From NCBI RefSeq assembly GCF_008642295.1, contig NZ_CP029190.1, positions 2,824,001-2,888,000 of the forward strand: 64,000 nt of DNA, given 5' to 3'. Of this stretch, positions 49,127-61,077 are shown piece by piece. Made by a program: the position numbers and the translations under genes. Source of the stretch: Streptomyces venezuelae. Lineage in GTDB: Bacteria > Actinomycetota > Actinomycetes > Streptomycetales > Streptomycetaceae. Under the pieces are notes generated by a model that had not been told where the DNA came from, searched no databases, and was given only the letters and a program-made list of their open reading frames with translations. Each line of letters starts with the position of its first letter. Position 1 is the first letter of the stretch.

Positions 49127-49365
49127 GCAGCACCTCCGCGTTGCGGTGGTTCAAGAGCAGCTACAGCAGCAGCCAGGGCGACAGCTGCGTCGAAGTGGCC
49201 CTCTCCTGGCACAAGTCGAGCTACAGCAGCAGCCAGGGGGACGACTGCGTCGAGGTCGCCACCTGCGCCGACACCGTCCACGTCCGGGACTCCAAGGTCA
49301 CCGCCGGCCCCGAGCTGGCGCTGAGCCCCGCCGCCTGGACCCGTTTCCTCAGCCACACCGCGTAG
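49123..49365 (+). CDS. DUF397 protein with tandemly duplicated core motif
   Basis: An 80-residue DUF397 protein, translationally coupled to the XRE gene. DUF397 proteins normally carry one W-x-KSSYS core (about 60 residues). Here the core WFKSSYSSSQGDSCVEVAL is followed at once by WHKSSYSSSQGDDCVEVAT, encoded by two 60-bp units (49147-49206 and 49207-49266). The usual ending VHVRDSK and LALSPAAWTRFL is present once. Such small proteins may act as antitoxin-like partners of the XRE protein. Confidence 0.9.
   Translation: MSSTSALRWFKSSYSSSQGDSCVEVALSWHKSSYSSSQGDDCVEVATCADTVHVRDSKVTAGPELALSPAAWTRFLSHTA
49147..49266 (+). repeat. 60-bp in-frame tandem duplication in the DUF397 gene
   Basis: Two adjacent 60-bp units, each starting with TGG (Trp9 and Trp29) and sharing AGCTACAGCAGCAGCCAGGG. 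Differences at both silent and coding sites suggest the duplication is not very recent. Confidence 0.88.
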
Positions 49366-49374
49366 GCGGAAAGC

Positions 49375-49417
49375 CGAAGGCCCCGGCCCCCGGAAACTCC
49401 GGGAGCCGGGGCCTTCG
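49375..49417. terminator. Bidirectional terminator between the DUF397 and glutamate dehydrogenase genes
   Basis: A 20-bp stem with one mismatch (CGAAGGCCCCGGCCCCCGGA against its complement), loop AAC. It lies 9 bp after the DUF397 stop and 10 bp after the convergent dehydrogenase stop. Confidence 0.92.
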
Positions 49418-49427
49418 TACGGGCCGG

Positions 49428-52400
49428 CTACGCGTGCGAGCGCAGCAGGCTCCGCATCGTACGCATCGCGACCGACAGGTTCGCCAGGTCGAAGTCGTCC
49501 GAGCCCTGGATCTCGTCCAGGGTCGTCCGCGCCCGGCTGATGATCGCCGCGTTCTTCTCCTCCCACGCCTTGAAGCGCTGCTCGGGAGTCGAGTCGCCGT
49601 TGCCCACCGCCAGGACGTCGGCCGTCAGGGCCGCATGCGCCGCGAACAGGTCCTCGCGGATGGAGGCGCGGGCCATGGACTGCCAGCGGTCGGCCCGCGG
49701 CAGCTCGATGATCCGGTCCATCAGCTTGGTGATCTCCAGGCGGTCGGCGAGGTCGTAGTAGACCTCGGCGACGTCCAGCGGGGCGATGCCGGTGCGGTCC
49801 GCGATGGCGACGATGTCCAGGGTCGGGAAGGCGGAGGAGAACCCGGCGACCTTCGCGCCCAGCTCGTCCGGCACCCCGGCCGCGGTCAGCTCGTCCAGGA
49901 CCAGCTGGTACCAGTCCAGGTCCGCGCCGCGCAGCAGCTTCGGCATGTCCGCCCAGACCGCCGAGACCCGCTCGCCGAAGAAAGCGATGGTCTCGGTGAT
50001 CTCCAGCGGCTGCGGCCGGTTGTTGAGCAGCCAGCGGGTGCCGCGCTCGACCAGGCGCCGCGAGTGCAGCCGGATGCGGGTCTGGACGTCGGCCGGGACC
50101 GTGTTGTCCAGGGACTCGACCCCGTCCCAGACCTCAGCCAGGCCGAAGATCTCGCGGGCCGAGAGCTGCGCCCGGACGATCTCCTCCAGGGAGGCTCCGG
50201 TCTCCTCGCGGAGGCGGTGCAGGAAGGTGGAGCCGCCGGTGTTGACGGTGTCGTTGACCAGCAGGGTGGTGATGATCTCGCGGCGCAGCGCGTGCGCGTC
50301 GATCTGCTCGGGGAACTTCTCGCGGAGCGCGGTCGGGAAGTACGCGTGGAGCAGGCGGCGCAGGTACGGGTCGTCCGGCAGCGAGGTGTGGATGAGCTCG
50401 TCCGCCGTGGTGATCTTGGTGTAGGCGAACAGGACGGCCAGCTCGGGCTGGGTGAGGCCCTTGCCCTGGTTGAGCAGCTCGCGGATCTGCCGGTCGGTGG
50501 GCAGGAACTCCAGCTCGCGGTTGAGCAGTCCGGCGCGCTCCAGGCGGCGCATGAAGCGCTGCTGGGCGTGGAGCAGGCTGGGGGCCTGGGCGATGCCGTT
50601 GGCGAGCGCGGTGTTCTGCGCGTAGTTGTTGCGCAGCACCAGCCGGCCGACCTCGTCGGTCATCTCGGCGAGCAGCTTGTTGCGCTGCTTGACGGTCATG
50701 TCCCCGTCGGCGACGACCGCGTTGAGCAGGATCTTGATGTTCACCTCGTGGTCGGAGGTGTCCACGCCGGCGCTGTTGTCGATGGCGTCGGTGTTGGTCT
50801 TGCCGCCTTCGCCGCCGGCGCCGAGCCGGGCGTACTCGATCCGGCCGAGCTGGGTCAGGCCCAGGTTGCCGCCCTCGCCGACGACCTTGACCCGCAGGTC
50901 CTGGCCGTTGACGCGGATGGCGTCGTTCGCCTTGTCGCCGACGTCGGCGTGGGTCTCGGCCGAGGCCTTGACGTAGGTACCGATGCCGCCGTTCCACAGC
51001 AGGTCGACCGGGGCCTTCAGGACGGCCTGCATCAGCTCGGCGGGGGTCACCTTCGCGATGCCCTCCTGGATGCCGAGGGCCTCGCGCATCTGCGGGGTGA
51101 CCGGGATGGCCTTCGCGGAGCGCGGGTGGATGCCGCCGCCCGCGGACATCAGCTCGGTGTTGTAGTCGGCCCAGGAAGAGCGCGGCAGGTCGAACAGGCG
51201 GCGGCGCTCGGCGTAGGAGACGGCCGCGTCCGGGTTCGGGTCGATGAAGATGTGCCGGTGGTCGAAGGCGGCGACCAGGCGGATGTGCTCGGAGAGCAGC
51301 ATGCCGTTGCCGAAGACGTCGCCGGACATGTCGCCCACGCCGACCACGGTGAAGTCCTGGGTCTGGGTGTCGTGGCCCAGCTCGCGGAAGTGCCGCTTGA
51401 CGGACTCCCAGGCGCCGCGGGCGGTGATGCCCATGCCCTTGTGGTCGTAGCCGGCCGAGCCGCCGGAGGCGAAGGCGTCGCCGAGCCAGAAGCCGTACTC
51501 CTCGGCGACCCCGTTGGCGATGTCGGAGAAGGTGGCGGTGCCCTTGTCGGCGGCGACGACCAGGTAGGTGTCGTCCTCGTCGTGGCGGACCACGTCACGC
51601 GGGGGCACGACCTCGCCGGCGACCATGTTGTCGGTGATGTCGAGCAGCGCCGAGATGAAGATCTTGTACGAGGCGATGCCCTCGGCCAGCCAGGCGTCGC
51701 GGTCCACCGACGGGTCGGGGAGGTTCTTGGCGACGAAGCCGCCCTTGGCGCCGACCGGGACGATGACGGTGTTCTTCACCATCTGCGCCTTGACCAGACC
51801 GAGGATCTCGGTGCGGAAGTCCTCACGGCGGTCGGACCAGCGCAGGCCGCCTCGGGCGACCTTGCCGAAGCGCAGGTGGACGCCCTCGACGCGCGGGGAG
51901 TACACCCAGATCTCGAAGGCGGGGCGCGGGGCCGGGAGGTCCGGGATGGCCTGCGGGTCGAACTTCATCGACACGTAGGCGTGCGGCTCGGCGCTGCCGT
52001 TGTGCTGGAAGAAGTTGGTGCGCAGGGTGGCCTTGATGAGGGTGAGGAAGGAGCGCAGGATGCGGTCCTCGTCCAGCGAGGCGACCTGGTCCAGGGCGCC
52101 TTCCAGCTCCTCCAGCATGGCGTCGACGAGCTCGCTGCCGGCGGCCTGGCGGCCGGGCGACATCCGGGCCTCGAAGAGGGAGACCAGCAGCCGGGTGGTG
52201 TGGACGTTGTTGCGGAGGGTGTCCTCCATGTAGTCCTGGCTGAAGGTGGAGCCGGCCTGGCGCATGTACTTGGCGTACGCGCGCAGGACGACGGCCTGCC
52301 GCCAGGTCAGCCCGGCGCCCAGCACCAGGGTGTTGAAGTTGTCGTTCTCGGCCGCGCCGGTCCAGACGGCGGCGAAGGCCTCCTGGAAGCGCTCGCGGGC

Positions 52401-54404
52401 GTCGTCGCCGAGGTAGGCGGCGTCGCCGTTGCCGGCGGGCGCGGGCAGGCGCAGACCGAAGTCGTAGATCCAGGCGTTGGTGCGGTCCGAGCGGCGCAGC
52501 TCGTAGGGGCGCTCGTCGGTGACCTCGACGCCCAGGCGCTGGAGCACCGGCAGCACGGCGGACAGGGAGACCTGCTCGCCGGCCCGGTAGATCTTGAAGC
52601 GGCGCTCGCCGGCGCCGGCGCCGACCGGCTCGTACAGGGAGAGCGCGAAGTCGCGGTCGCCGGCGGTGGCGGCCAGCTTCTCCAGGTGGATCAGGTCGGC
52701 CACGGCCGCGCGCGCAGAGTGGTCTGCCTTGTATCCCTCGGGGAAGGAGGTGCCGTAGCGGCGCAGCAGCTCGGCGGCGCGCTCCTCGCCGCATTCGGCG
52801 ATCAGCGCTTCCTGGAAGCCGTCGGCCCAGGAACGGGCCGCCTCGACCAGGCGGCCCTCCAGGTGCTCGACATCGGCATCGGTGAGGACCGGCAGCTCGG
52901 TGCCCTGCGGGACGCGGATGACGAAGTGGATGCGGGAGAGGATCGACTCGGTGTTCCAGGCGGTGAAGTCGACGCTGGTGCCGCCGAGCTCCTCCTTCAG
53001 GATGTCCATCAGGCGCAGCCGGACGCCGGTGGTGAACCGGTCGCGCGGCAGGTAGACGAGGGCCGAGTAGTAGCGGCCGTACTCGTCCTGGCGCAGGTAG
53101 AGCCGCAGCCGGCGGCGTTCCTGGAGGTAGAGGACCGAGGTGACGATGGCCTGGAGCTGGTCGACGGGGGTCTGGAACAGCTCGTCGCGCGGGTAGGTCT
53201 CCAGGATCTGGAGGAGGTCGCGGCCGTCGTGGCTGGCCGGGGAGAAGCCGGCGACGTCGAGGACCTCGGCGACCTTGCGGCGGATGACCGGGACCCGGCG
53301 GACCGACTCGGTGTAGGCGGCGGAGGAGAACAGGCCGAGGAAGCGGCGCTCACCGATGACGTTGCCCTCGGCGTCGAACTTCTTGACGCCGACGTAGTCG
53401 AGGTAGGAGGGGCGGTGCACGGTGGAGCGGCTGTTGGCCTTGGTCAGGACCAGCAGGCGGTGCTCGCGGGCCTTGGCGCGGGCGTCGGCGGGCAGCCGGT
53501 TGAAGGACGGGGAGACCGGGTGGCCGTCGTCCTTGCCGCTGTGGTGCGGGTCGGAGCGCAGGATGCCGAGGCCGGTGCCGGGGACGGCGGCGAGGGAGTC
53601 GCCGTCGACCAGGTTGTACTCGCGGTAGCCGAGGAAGGTGAAGTGGTCGTCGGCGAGCCAGCGCAGCAGCTCGCGGGCCTCTTCGAGCTCGTACTCGCGC
53701 AGGTCCTGGGCGGTCGGCTCGGCGCTGAGGCCGTCGGCGAGGCGGAGCGCGGCGTCGCGCATCTTCTCCCAGTCCTCGACGGACTCGCGCACGTCGGACA
53801 GGACGCGGAGGAGGTCGGCGGTGATCTGCTTGAGGTCGCCGCGGTCGGTCTCGCGGTCGATCTCGACGTGGATCCAGGACTCGACGAGGGAGTCGTGCGG
53901 GCGCGCGGTCTGCGGGCCGTGGACGTCGCAGTCGGGGCCGAGGATCTCGATGAGCCGGCCGGTGACGTCGCGGCGGACGACGACCTGCGGGTGGATCACG
54001 ACGTGGATGCCGCGGCCCTGCCGGGACAGCTCGTTGGTGACGCTGTCGACCAGGAACGGCATGTCGTCGGTGACGACCTCGACGACCGAGTGGCTGGAGG
54101 TCCAGCCGTTCTCCTCGACGGTGGGGGTGTGGACGCGCACGTTCGCGGTGCCCTGCGGCCGGTTCTCGGCGAGCCGGTAGTGCGAAAGGGCCGCGCCGAA
54201 GACGTCGACCGGGTCCCGGTCGGTGAGGTCCTCGGGTGCGGTGTGCAGGTAGTAGCGCTGGAGGTAGGAGAGCACGGTGTCCCGGTCGGGGCGCTCTCCC
54301 TGCTCGGACCCAGTCGGAAGTAGCCCCCCGGCCGGGCTGTTCTCAGCTACCCGGGCCGCCCGTGCGAGCAGCTCGGCCTTGGCTTCGTCCAGCTTGGTCT
54401 GCAT
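49428..54404 (-). CDS. gdhB: NAD-specific glutamate dehydrogenase, 180-kDa class
   Basis: A 1658-residue enzyme that deaminates glutamate to 2-oxoglutarate with NAD, mainly catabolic. It is the large class first described from Streptomyces clavuligerus. The N-terminal 700 residues contain ACT-like regulatory modules (STVHRPSYLDYVGVKKFDAE region). The catalytic core has VPVGAKGGFVAKNLP, DVVRHDEDDTYLVVAADKGT, GGSAGYDHKGMGITARGAWE and VGVGDMSGDVFGNGMLLS with the Rossmann motif, and the C-terminal helical region is family-specific. ATG at 54404 begins MQTKLDEAKAELLARA. It stands alone between a strong terminator and a 405-bp upstream region. The symbol is by analogy. Confidence 0.95.
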   Translation of the reverse strand: MQTKLDEAKAELLARAARVAENSPAGGLLPTGSEQGERPDRDTVLSYLQRYYLHTAPEDLTDRDPVDVFGAALSHYRLAENRPQGTANVRVHTPTVEENGWTSSHSVVEVVTDDMPFLVDSVTNELSRQGRGIHVVIHPQVVVRRDVTGRLIEILGPDCDVHGPQTARPHDSLVESWIHVEIDRETDRGDLKQITADLLRVLSDVRESVEDWEKMRDAALRLADGLSAEPTAQDLREYELEEARELLRWLADDHFTFLGYREYNLVDGDSLAAVPGTGLGILRSDPHHSGKDDGHPVSPSFNRLPADARAKAREHRLLVLTKANSRSTVHRPSYLDYVGVKKFDAEGNVIGERRFLGLFSSAAYTESVRRVPVIRRKVAEVLDVAGFSPASHDGRDLLQILETYPRDELFQTPVDQLQAIVTSVLYLQERRRLRLYLRQDEYGRYYSALVYLPRDRFTTGVRLRLMDILKEELGGTSVDFTAWNTESILSRIHFVIRVPQGTELPVLTDADVEHLEGRLVEAARSWADGFQEALIAECGEERAAELLRRYGTSFPEGYKADHSARAAVADLIHLEKLAATAGDRDFALSLYEPVGAGAGERRFKIYRAGEQVSLSAVLPVLQRLGVEVTDERPYELRRSDRTNAWIYDFGLRLPAPAGNGDAAYLGDDARERFQEAFAAVWTGAAENDNFNTLVLGAGLTWRQAVVLRAYAKYMRQAGSTFSQDYMEDTLRNNVHTTRLLVSLFEARMSPGRQAAGSELVDAMLEELEGALDQVASLDEDRILRSFLTLIKATLRTNFFQHNGSAEPHAYVSMKFDPQAIPDLPAPRPAFEIWVYSPRVEGVHLRFGKVARGGLRWSDRREDFRTEILGLVKAQMVKNTVIVPVGAKGGFVAKNLPDPSVDRDAWLAEGIASYKIFISALLDITDNMVAGEVVPPRDVVRHDEDDTYLVVAADKGTATFSDIANGVAEEYGFWLGDAFASGGSAGYDHKGMGITARGAWESVKRHFRELGHDTQTQDFTVVGVGDMSGDVFGNGMLLSEHIRLVAAFDHRHIFIDPNPDAAVSYAERRRLFDLPRSSWADYNTELMSAGGGIHPRSAKAIPVTPQMREALGIQEGIAKVTPAELMQAVLKAPVDLLWNGGIGTYVKASAETHADVGDKANDAIRVNGQDLRVKVVGEGGNLGLTQLGRIEYARLGAGGEGGKTNTDAIDNSAGVDTSDHEVNIKILLNAVVADGDMTVKQRNKLLAEMTDEVGRLVLRNNYAQNTALANGIAQAPSLLHAQQRFMRRLERAGLLNRELEFLPTDRQIRELLNQGKGLTQPELAVLFAYTKITTADELIHTSLPDDPYLRRLLHAYFPTALREKFPEQIDAHALRREIITTLLVNDTVNTGGSTFLHRLREETGASLEEIVRAQLSAREIFGLAEVWDGVESLDNTVPADVQTRIRLHSRRLVERGTRWLLNNRPQPLEITETIAFFGERVSAVWADMPKLLRGADLDWYQLVLDELTAAGVPDELGAKVAGFSSAFPTLDIVAIADRTGIAPLDVAEVYYDLADRLEITKLMDRIIELPRADRWQSMARASIREDLFAAHAALTADVLAVGNGDSTPEQRFKAWEEKNAAIISRARTTLDEIQGSDDFDLANLSVAMRTMRSLLRSHA

Positions 54405-54809
54405 GTCCTCATGGCTCCTGTCGCGCGCCGTTGCGTGACGTAGGTGAAGGAAGGAATCGCGATAGTCGCGGAATGTGCTGCTGCTGCGGCACTCGCCGCC
54501 GCCGGCTCGGAATCGGCCATGATCGCCGCGATCGGAATGATCGAAATGGTGTGCGGCGAGGTGATCGGCAGAGGATTCCGGGTCTCCCGGGAGCGCGAAT
54601 CAGCGAAGGCCCGGGCACGGACGTGCGCCGGGCGCAGGCCGGGGGCCGCAGTGCCCCCGATGACTATCGCGCTGATCACGGGTACAAGGCTATCTCGCTC
54701 CACCCCCGGCGCGTCATGAGCTGTATGTGTACAAAACCGGGGGTGGAACTTTGACACTCTGGACAGCGACGCGACCCGTAGTCGGTGTGTACCGCTCCGG
54801 TACCAGTGG
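54405..54809. other. Upstream region of the glutamate dehydrogenase gene
   Basis: These 405 bp are less GC-rich than their surroundings. Short open frames exist on both strands, but their codon use is unlike the neighbours and they resemble nothing known, so no gene is called. The AT-rich stretch TGTGTACAAAACC near 54726 and TTTGACACTC near 54751 could be promoter elements. No clear inverted repeat was found. Confidence 0.5.
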
Positions 54810-55535
54810 CTATTCGGCCAAATCCCGGGCTGCACGTACGGCGTCTTCCAGCGTGTCCACGACCGGGACACCGGCCGATTCCAGACTGCTGCGGCTGTGC
54901 GATCCGCCGGTGTAGAGGACGGCCCGGGCGCCCACATGAGCGGCGGCGGCGGCATCGTCCAGGGCGTCTCCGATGAGAACCGTACGTTCGGCGGTCACTC
55001 CGGCCGGGGCCATGGCCGCCAAATGGCGTACGAGATGCCCTGCCTTGGTGGTGTGGGAGGGGCCGGTGCGGCCGTCGACGCGGACGAAATGGGACTCGAT
55101 GCCGTGCGTGCGGACCAGCGGCACGAGGCGGTCGTGGGGCGCGAGGGAGAGCAGCGACTGGCTGAGGCCGGCGCGCTGCCAGTCACCGAGGAGGGTCTTG
55201 GCACCCTCGGCGAGTCCGGCTTCGGCGGCGGCGGCCCAGTAGTGGCGGTGGAAGGTCTCGTCCATGACGAGCCATTCCTCTTCGGTGGGCAGCCGGCCCA
55301 TGATCCGCTCGTAGAACCTGGGGACGGGGACGACGTACAGATCGCGGTAGCGCTCCAGGGTGATCGGCTCGAAGCCGAACTCGGCGAAGGAGGCGTTGGT
55401 CGCGGCGATGACGGCGTCGATGTCGTGGAGCAGGGTCCCGTTCCAGTCCCACACGATGTGCAGGGAGGGCCCGGACTGCCCGGACGGCCCGGACGGCCCG
55501 GAAGATATGGACGCCACGGAGGTCAAGTCGTTCAT
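54810..55535 (-). CDS. HAD-superfamily hydrolase (phosphatase-like)
   Basis: A 241-residue HAD hydrolase. Motif I is VWDWNGTLLHD, with the nucleophile Asp and a Trp-Asn variant between the two Asp positions (DWNGT). The C1 helical cap follows, with a Lys in HTTKAGHL and motif IV VLIGDALDDAAAA. It probably dephosphorylates a small metabolite such as phosphoglycolate; the substrate is unknown. ATG at 55535 overlaps the stop of the preceding gene (ATGA). Residues 10-22 are a Ser/Gly/Pro microrepeat (SGPSGPSGQSGP) from GGCCCGGAC tandem copies. Confidence 0.9.
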   Translation of the reverse strand: MNDLTSVASISSGPSGPSGQSGPSLHIVWDWNGTLLHDIDAVIAATNASFAEFGFEPITLERYRDLYVVPVPRFYERIMGRLPTEEEWLVMDETFHRHYWAAAAEAGLAEGAKTLLGDWQRAGLSQSLLSLAPHDRLVPLVRTHGIESHFVRVDGRTGPSHTTKAGHLVRHLAAMAPAGVTAERTVLIGDALDDAAAAAHVGARAVLYTGGSHSRSSLESAGVPVVDTLEDAVRAARDLAE

Positions 55536-56032
55536 CCCACCAACCCCGGAATCTCCTGCACCCCGAACCAGAGCAGCTCGTGGTCCTCGGCTCCGTCCAC
55601 GGTGAACAGGGCGTCGTCGTCCCCGGCTTCGGCGGCCGGCAGCGCGTCGGCGGCGGCGGTCACGTCCGGGACGGCATCGTCGGCGTCGACGTGCACGGCG
55701 GCGGCGACGGTGAGCCGCACGGGGCCGTCGAGGGTGACCTGGCCGAGCGTGTCCTCGTCGAGCCCGGGGGCGGCGGTGGCGGCCTTGTCGGCGACGTCCA
55801 CGGCGACGACCACCCGCTTGCGGGGCGCGTCGGCATCCCCGGCGACCAGGCGCAGCGAGGCGGCGGCGGCCCGGCCGAGGGCGGCGTACTCCAGCTCCTC
55901 GATGTCGTCCGAGGTGTACCACTCCCGCAGCGCGGGCGTAACGGCATACGCCCGCAACGGCGCAGGCCCCAACTCGCCCGCCTTGTGCGCCTCGGCGAGC
56001 CCGGGAAGGGTCAGGGGGACGTACACGCGCAT
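55532..56032 (-). CDS. DUF6912-like hypothetical protein
   Basis: A 166-residue actinobacterial protein. It begins MRVYVPLTLPGLAEAHKAGE and has the segment AYAVTPALREWYTSDDIEEL followed by EYAALGRAAAASLRLV, and ends EDHELLWFGVQEIPGL. I recognise it as the small family annotated DUF6912, without a known function. It is translationally coupled to the HAD hydrolase gene downstream, suggesting a shared pathway. ATG at 56032; the ribosome site is weak. Confidence 0.8.
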   Translation of the reverse strand: MRVYVPLTLPGLAEAHKAGELGPAPLRAYAVTPALREWYTSDDIEELEYAALGRAAAASLRLVAGDADAPRKRVVVAVDVADKAATAAPGLDEDTLGQVTLDGPVRLTVAAAVHVDADDAVPDVTAAADALPAAEAGDDDALFTVDGAEDHELLWFGVQEIPGLVG

Positions 56033-56590
56033 GGCCGGCTGCTTTCCGTAGTCGAGAACGCCCTCAGGATACGGCGACGACGCCAACTGTCCACGAGCCC
56101 CGGACCAGCGCGGGGGCGGCCCGCGGCTGCGCGGTGGCCCGGGCGGGCTGCTGCCCGGGTCACCGGAGCCGGGGGCCGGGGCGGCGGGGGTCGGCCGGTT
56201 GCCCGGCCGAGGCGCGGGACGCTCGGGCGTGCGACCGACCGGCCGCCCGGGCGGGCTGCCGGCCGGGCCACCGGAGCCCGGGTCGACCGGGCGCGCTGCC
56301 GGGACGGCTTGGCGTCCACTTCGGGGTGGGGCGCAACCCGTTCGGGGTCCCCTTTCGAGTGTCCGCAGCAAGGCGGCGCCGGCGTCCACCCAGCGCGGTC
56401 TGTGGGGCCGCTGAACGGCCCGTGGCGGCGGGCCGGCAACCCGGATAGGTGAATCCCCGCCGGACGGCCGCTCGGCGGCCGGTGGCGTTGCGGCGTCCAA
56501 GCCGCCCGGCCTAGACATCCCCCACCACGCCAAGTTACCGGCTGGTATGTGCAGCGCACCGGCCGGACTCACATCTCGGGGGCTACAGCC
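56033..56590. other. Long GC-rich divergent intergenic region with a 34-bp imperfect direct repeat
   Basis: No gene is supported in these 558 bp; open frames here are by-products of extreme GC content. A 34-bp sequence at 56137-56170 recurs at 56245-56278 with 31 of 34 bases identical (core GCCCGGGCGGGCTG, then CACCGGAGCC). Several nested GGCCGG palindromes surround them. Promoters for the DUF6912-like gene and for the Rv3235-like gene must lie here. Confidence 0.55.
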
Positions 56591-57094
56591 ATGGACAGCA
56601 ACACCGGCACCACCACCCACGGCAACGGCGGCGGGACCCCGCCCGAGCGGACACCCGCCGTACAGGGCGGCGGCGGGGCCGCCCGACGGCGGCCGGCCGC
56701 CCGGACCCGGCCCGCCGGACGGCGCGACCAGCGCCGCCCGCCCAGCCGGCTCGACCCGCGCGACCCGCGCCGGATGGCCGCGGCCCCACACGCCTGGTTC
56801 GCCGAGGCGCTGCTGGCCGTACTGAGCGGACGCCGCCCGGTCCACTACCTGCTCGGCCACACCGTAGGCCCGGCGTACGAGCAGCTGATCACCCTCACCC
56901 GCTCCGGCCCGCCCCGGGACGGCCTCCGGCCGATCCTGCGGCACTGCGGGCGGTTCCGGCCGTGCCCGGGGGTGATCGAGGCGTTCGCCCGCATCGCGGT
57001 CGGCGACCGCGTCACGGCCATGGCGTTCCGCCTGGAACAGGGCACGGACCTCCGCTGGCGCTGCGCGGCGGTGGAGGTGGGGCCCCTGTCATAG
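56591..57094 (+). CDS. Rv3235-family protein
   Basis: A 167-residue protein of the Rv3235 family. The first 65 residues are Gly/Arg/Pro-rich and probably disordered. The conserved part begins HAWFAEALLAVLSGRRPVHYLLGH and ends VTAMAFRLEQGTDLRWRCAAVEVG. The family sits near secA in Mycobacterium tuberculosis too, and its function is unknown. ATG at 56591 has GGGGG seven bases upstream. It is convergent with secA across a strong terminator. Confidence 0.85.
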   Translation: MDSNTGTTTHGNGGGTPPERTPAVQGGGGAARRRPAARTRPAGRRDQRRPPSRLDPRDPRRMAAAPHAWFAEALLAVLSGRRPVHYLLGHTVGPAYEQLITLTRSGPPRDGLRPILRHCGRFRPCPGVIEAFARIAVGDRVTAMAFRLEQGTDLRWRCAAVEVGPLS

Positions 57095-57336
57095 CCGCCC
57101 ACGGGCCGGAGGGCCCGGAAACGGGGCGCGGAGGGCGCCCGTACGCAGCCGGCGAGGCCGCGGGGCGCATCCCCGGTACCCACGGGGTCCGGGGCCGTGA
57201 GCGTCGGCGTAGGAAGCGCCCCGAGCGAGGCAGGGGCGGGCGCGCCGGCAGCGACGGCACGAGGTCGGGGGGCCGTTGCACCCGCGGCCTCGTGCGGCCA
57301 CGCCTCGTCCCCCGCCCCCGCCCCGCGGCGTACGCA

Positions 57337-57381
57337 AAACGGCCGGGGCCGGACCCCGAAAGAGTCCGGCCCCGGCCGTTT
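57337..57381. terminator. Bidirectional terminator between the Rv3235-like gene and secA
   Basis: Perfect 18-bp arms AAACGGCCGGGGCCGGAC and complement, loop CCCGAAAGA. It lies 16 bp beyond the secA stop. The remaining DNA from 57095 to 57336 shows no gene. Confidence 0.92.
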
Positions 57382-57397
57382 GCACGTGCCCGACGGG

Positions 57398-60196
<2,799 letters not shown>

Positions 60197-60423
60197 CGAG
60201 GTTTGTCTCCTTGCCGGTCGGGCCTGGCACTGGTTCGTGACGGGCACGGCAGGTGGACCCCACCGCAACGGCCATCGTAAGCGAGGACGCCGTCACGTCG
60301 GGAGGTCCGCCGTATCCGCAGGGCGGCACGCGCCCGGAATGAGAACGTACGGGGGACACGGAAGGTGCCGCCGTCACCGAAAAGTGTTCGCCCCGGCCGG
60401 GGTGCGGGCCGGAGAATCCGTTC

Positions 60424-61068
60424 ATGGAACCGACCGCCCTGACCACCGAACGGCTGCTGGTGCGCCCGTACGTCCCCGCCGATGTGCCCGAGGTGCACGC
60501 GGCCTGCCAGGACCCCGGCATTCAGCGGTGGATCCCGGTGCCGGTGCCGTACCGGCGCGATGACGCGGAGATCTTCGTGACGGAGAAGACCCCGGCCGGC
60601 TGGCAGGACGACAGCGAGTACAACTTCGCGGTGCGGCTCAAGGCCGACGGGCTCGGCGGGGAGGGGCCGCTCGGCGGGGAGGGACTCGGCGGGGAGGGGC
60701 CGCTGGTCGCCGCCGTCGGCCTGGTCCCGCGCGGCACCGACGCGCACGAGATCGGCTACTGGGCCGTCGCCGCCCACCGCGGCCGGGGCTACACGGCCGA
60801 GGCGGTGCTCGCCGTGGCCCGCTGGGCCTTCACCGAAGCCGGCTGCGTACGCCTGGTCTGGCGCGCCGGAACCGGGAACACCGCCTCCCGTGCCGTCGCC
60901 GAGAAGGCCGGGTTCCGGATCGAGGGCGTGGCCCGCGCGGGCATGGAGCACCGCGGCACCCTGCGCGACTGCCGGGTGGGTGCGCTGCTCCCCTCCGACC
61001 TCGGCCTGCCCTCCCGGCTGCCGTACCTGCCGACGCCCGAGCCCGCCGCTGTCAGTGCCGGGTCCTAG
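60424..61068 (+). CDS. GNAT-family N-acetyltransferase (RimJ/RimL type)
   Basis: A 214-residue acetyltransferase. It has TERLLVRPYVPADVPEVHAA at the N terminus, the acetyl-CoA loop AAHRGRGYTAEAVLA, and RLVWRAGTGNTASRAVAEKAGF with the conserved Asn and Glu-Lys-Ala-Gly-Phe end. It should acetylate an amine of an unknown protein or small molecule. A microrepeat LGGEGPLGGEGLGGEGPL (60651-60704) lies in the loop after the first third, an expansion not expected in the fold. ATG at 60424 has GGAG nine bases upstream. The next gene follows after 9 bp. Confidence 0.9.
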   Translation: MEPTALTTERLLVRPYVPADVPEVHAACQDPGIQRWIPVPVPYRRDDAEIFVTEKTPAGWQDDSEYNFAVRLKADGLGGEGPLGGEGLGGEGPLVAAVGLVPRGTDAHEIGYWAVAAHRGRGYTAEAVLAVARWAFTEAGCVRLVWRAGTGNTASRAVAEKAGFRIEGVARAGMEHRGTLRDCRVGALLPSDLGLPSRLPYLPTPEPAAVSAGS

Positions 61069-61077
61069 GGTTCGCCC

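Noticed and set aside
48933..54323. A 1796-codon open frame on the plus strand opposite the glutamate dehydrogenase gene
   Set aside because: The minus-strand frame encodes a complete, recognisable enzyme; the opposite frame is its shadow without domains.
54444..54719. A 91-codon frame starting GTG upstream of the glutamate dehydrogenase gene
   Set aside because: Its codon use (GAA, GGA, ATA, GCA) differs from all neighbours, the ribosome site is poor and the product resembles nothing known.
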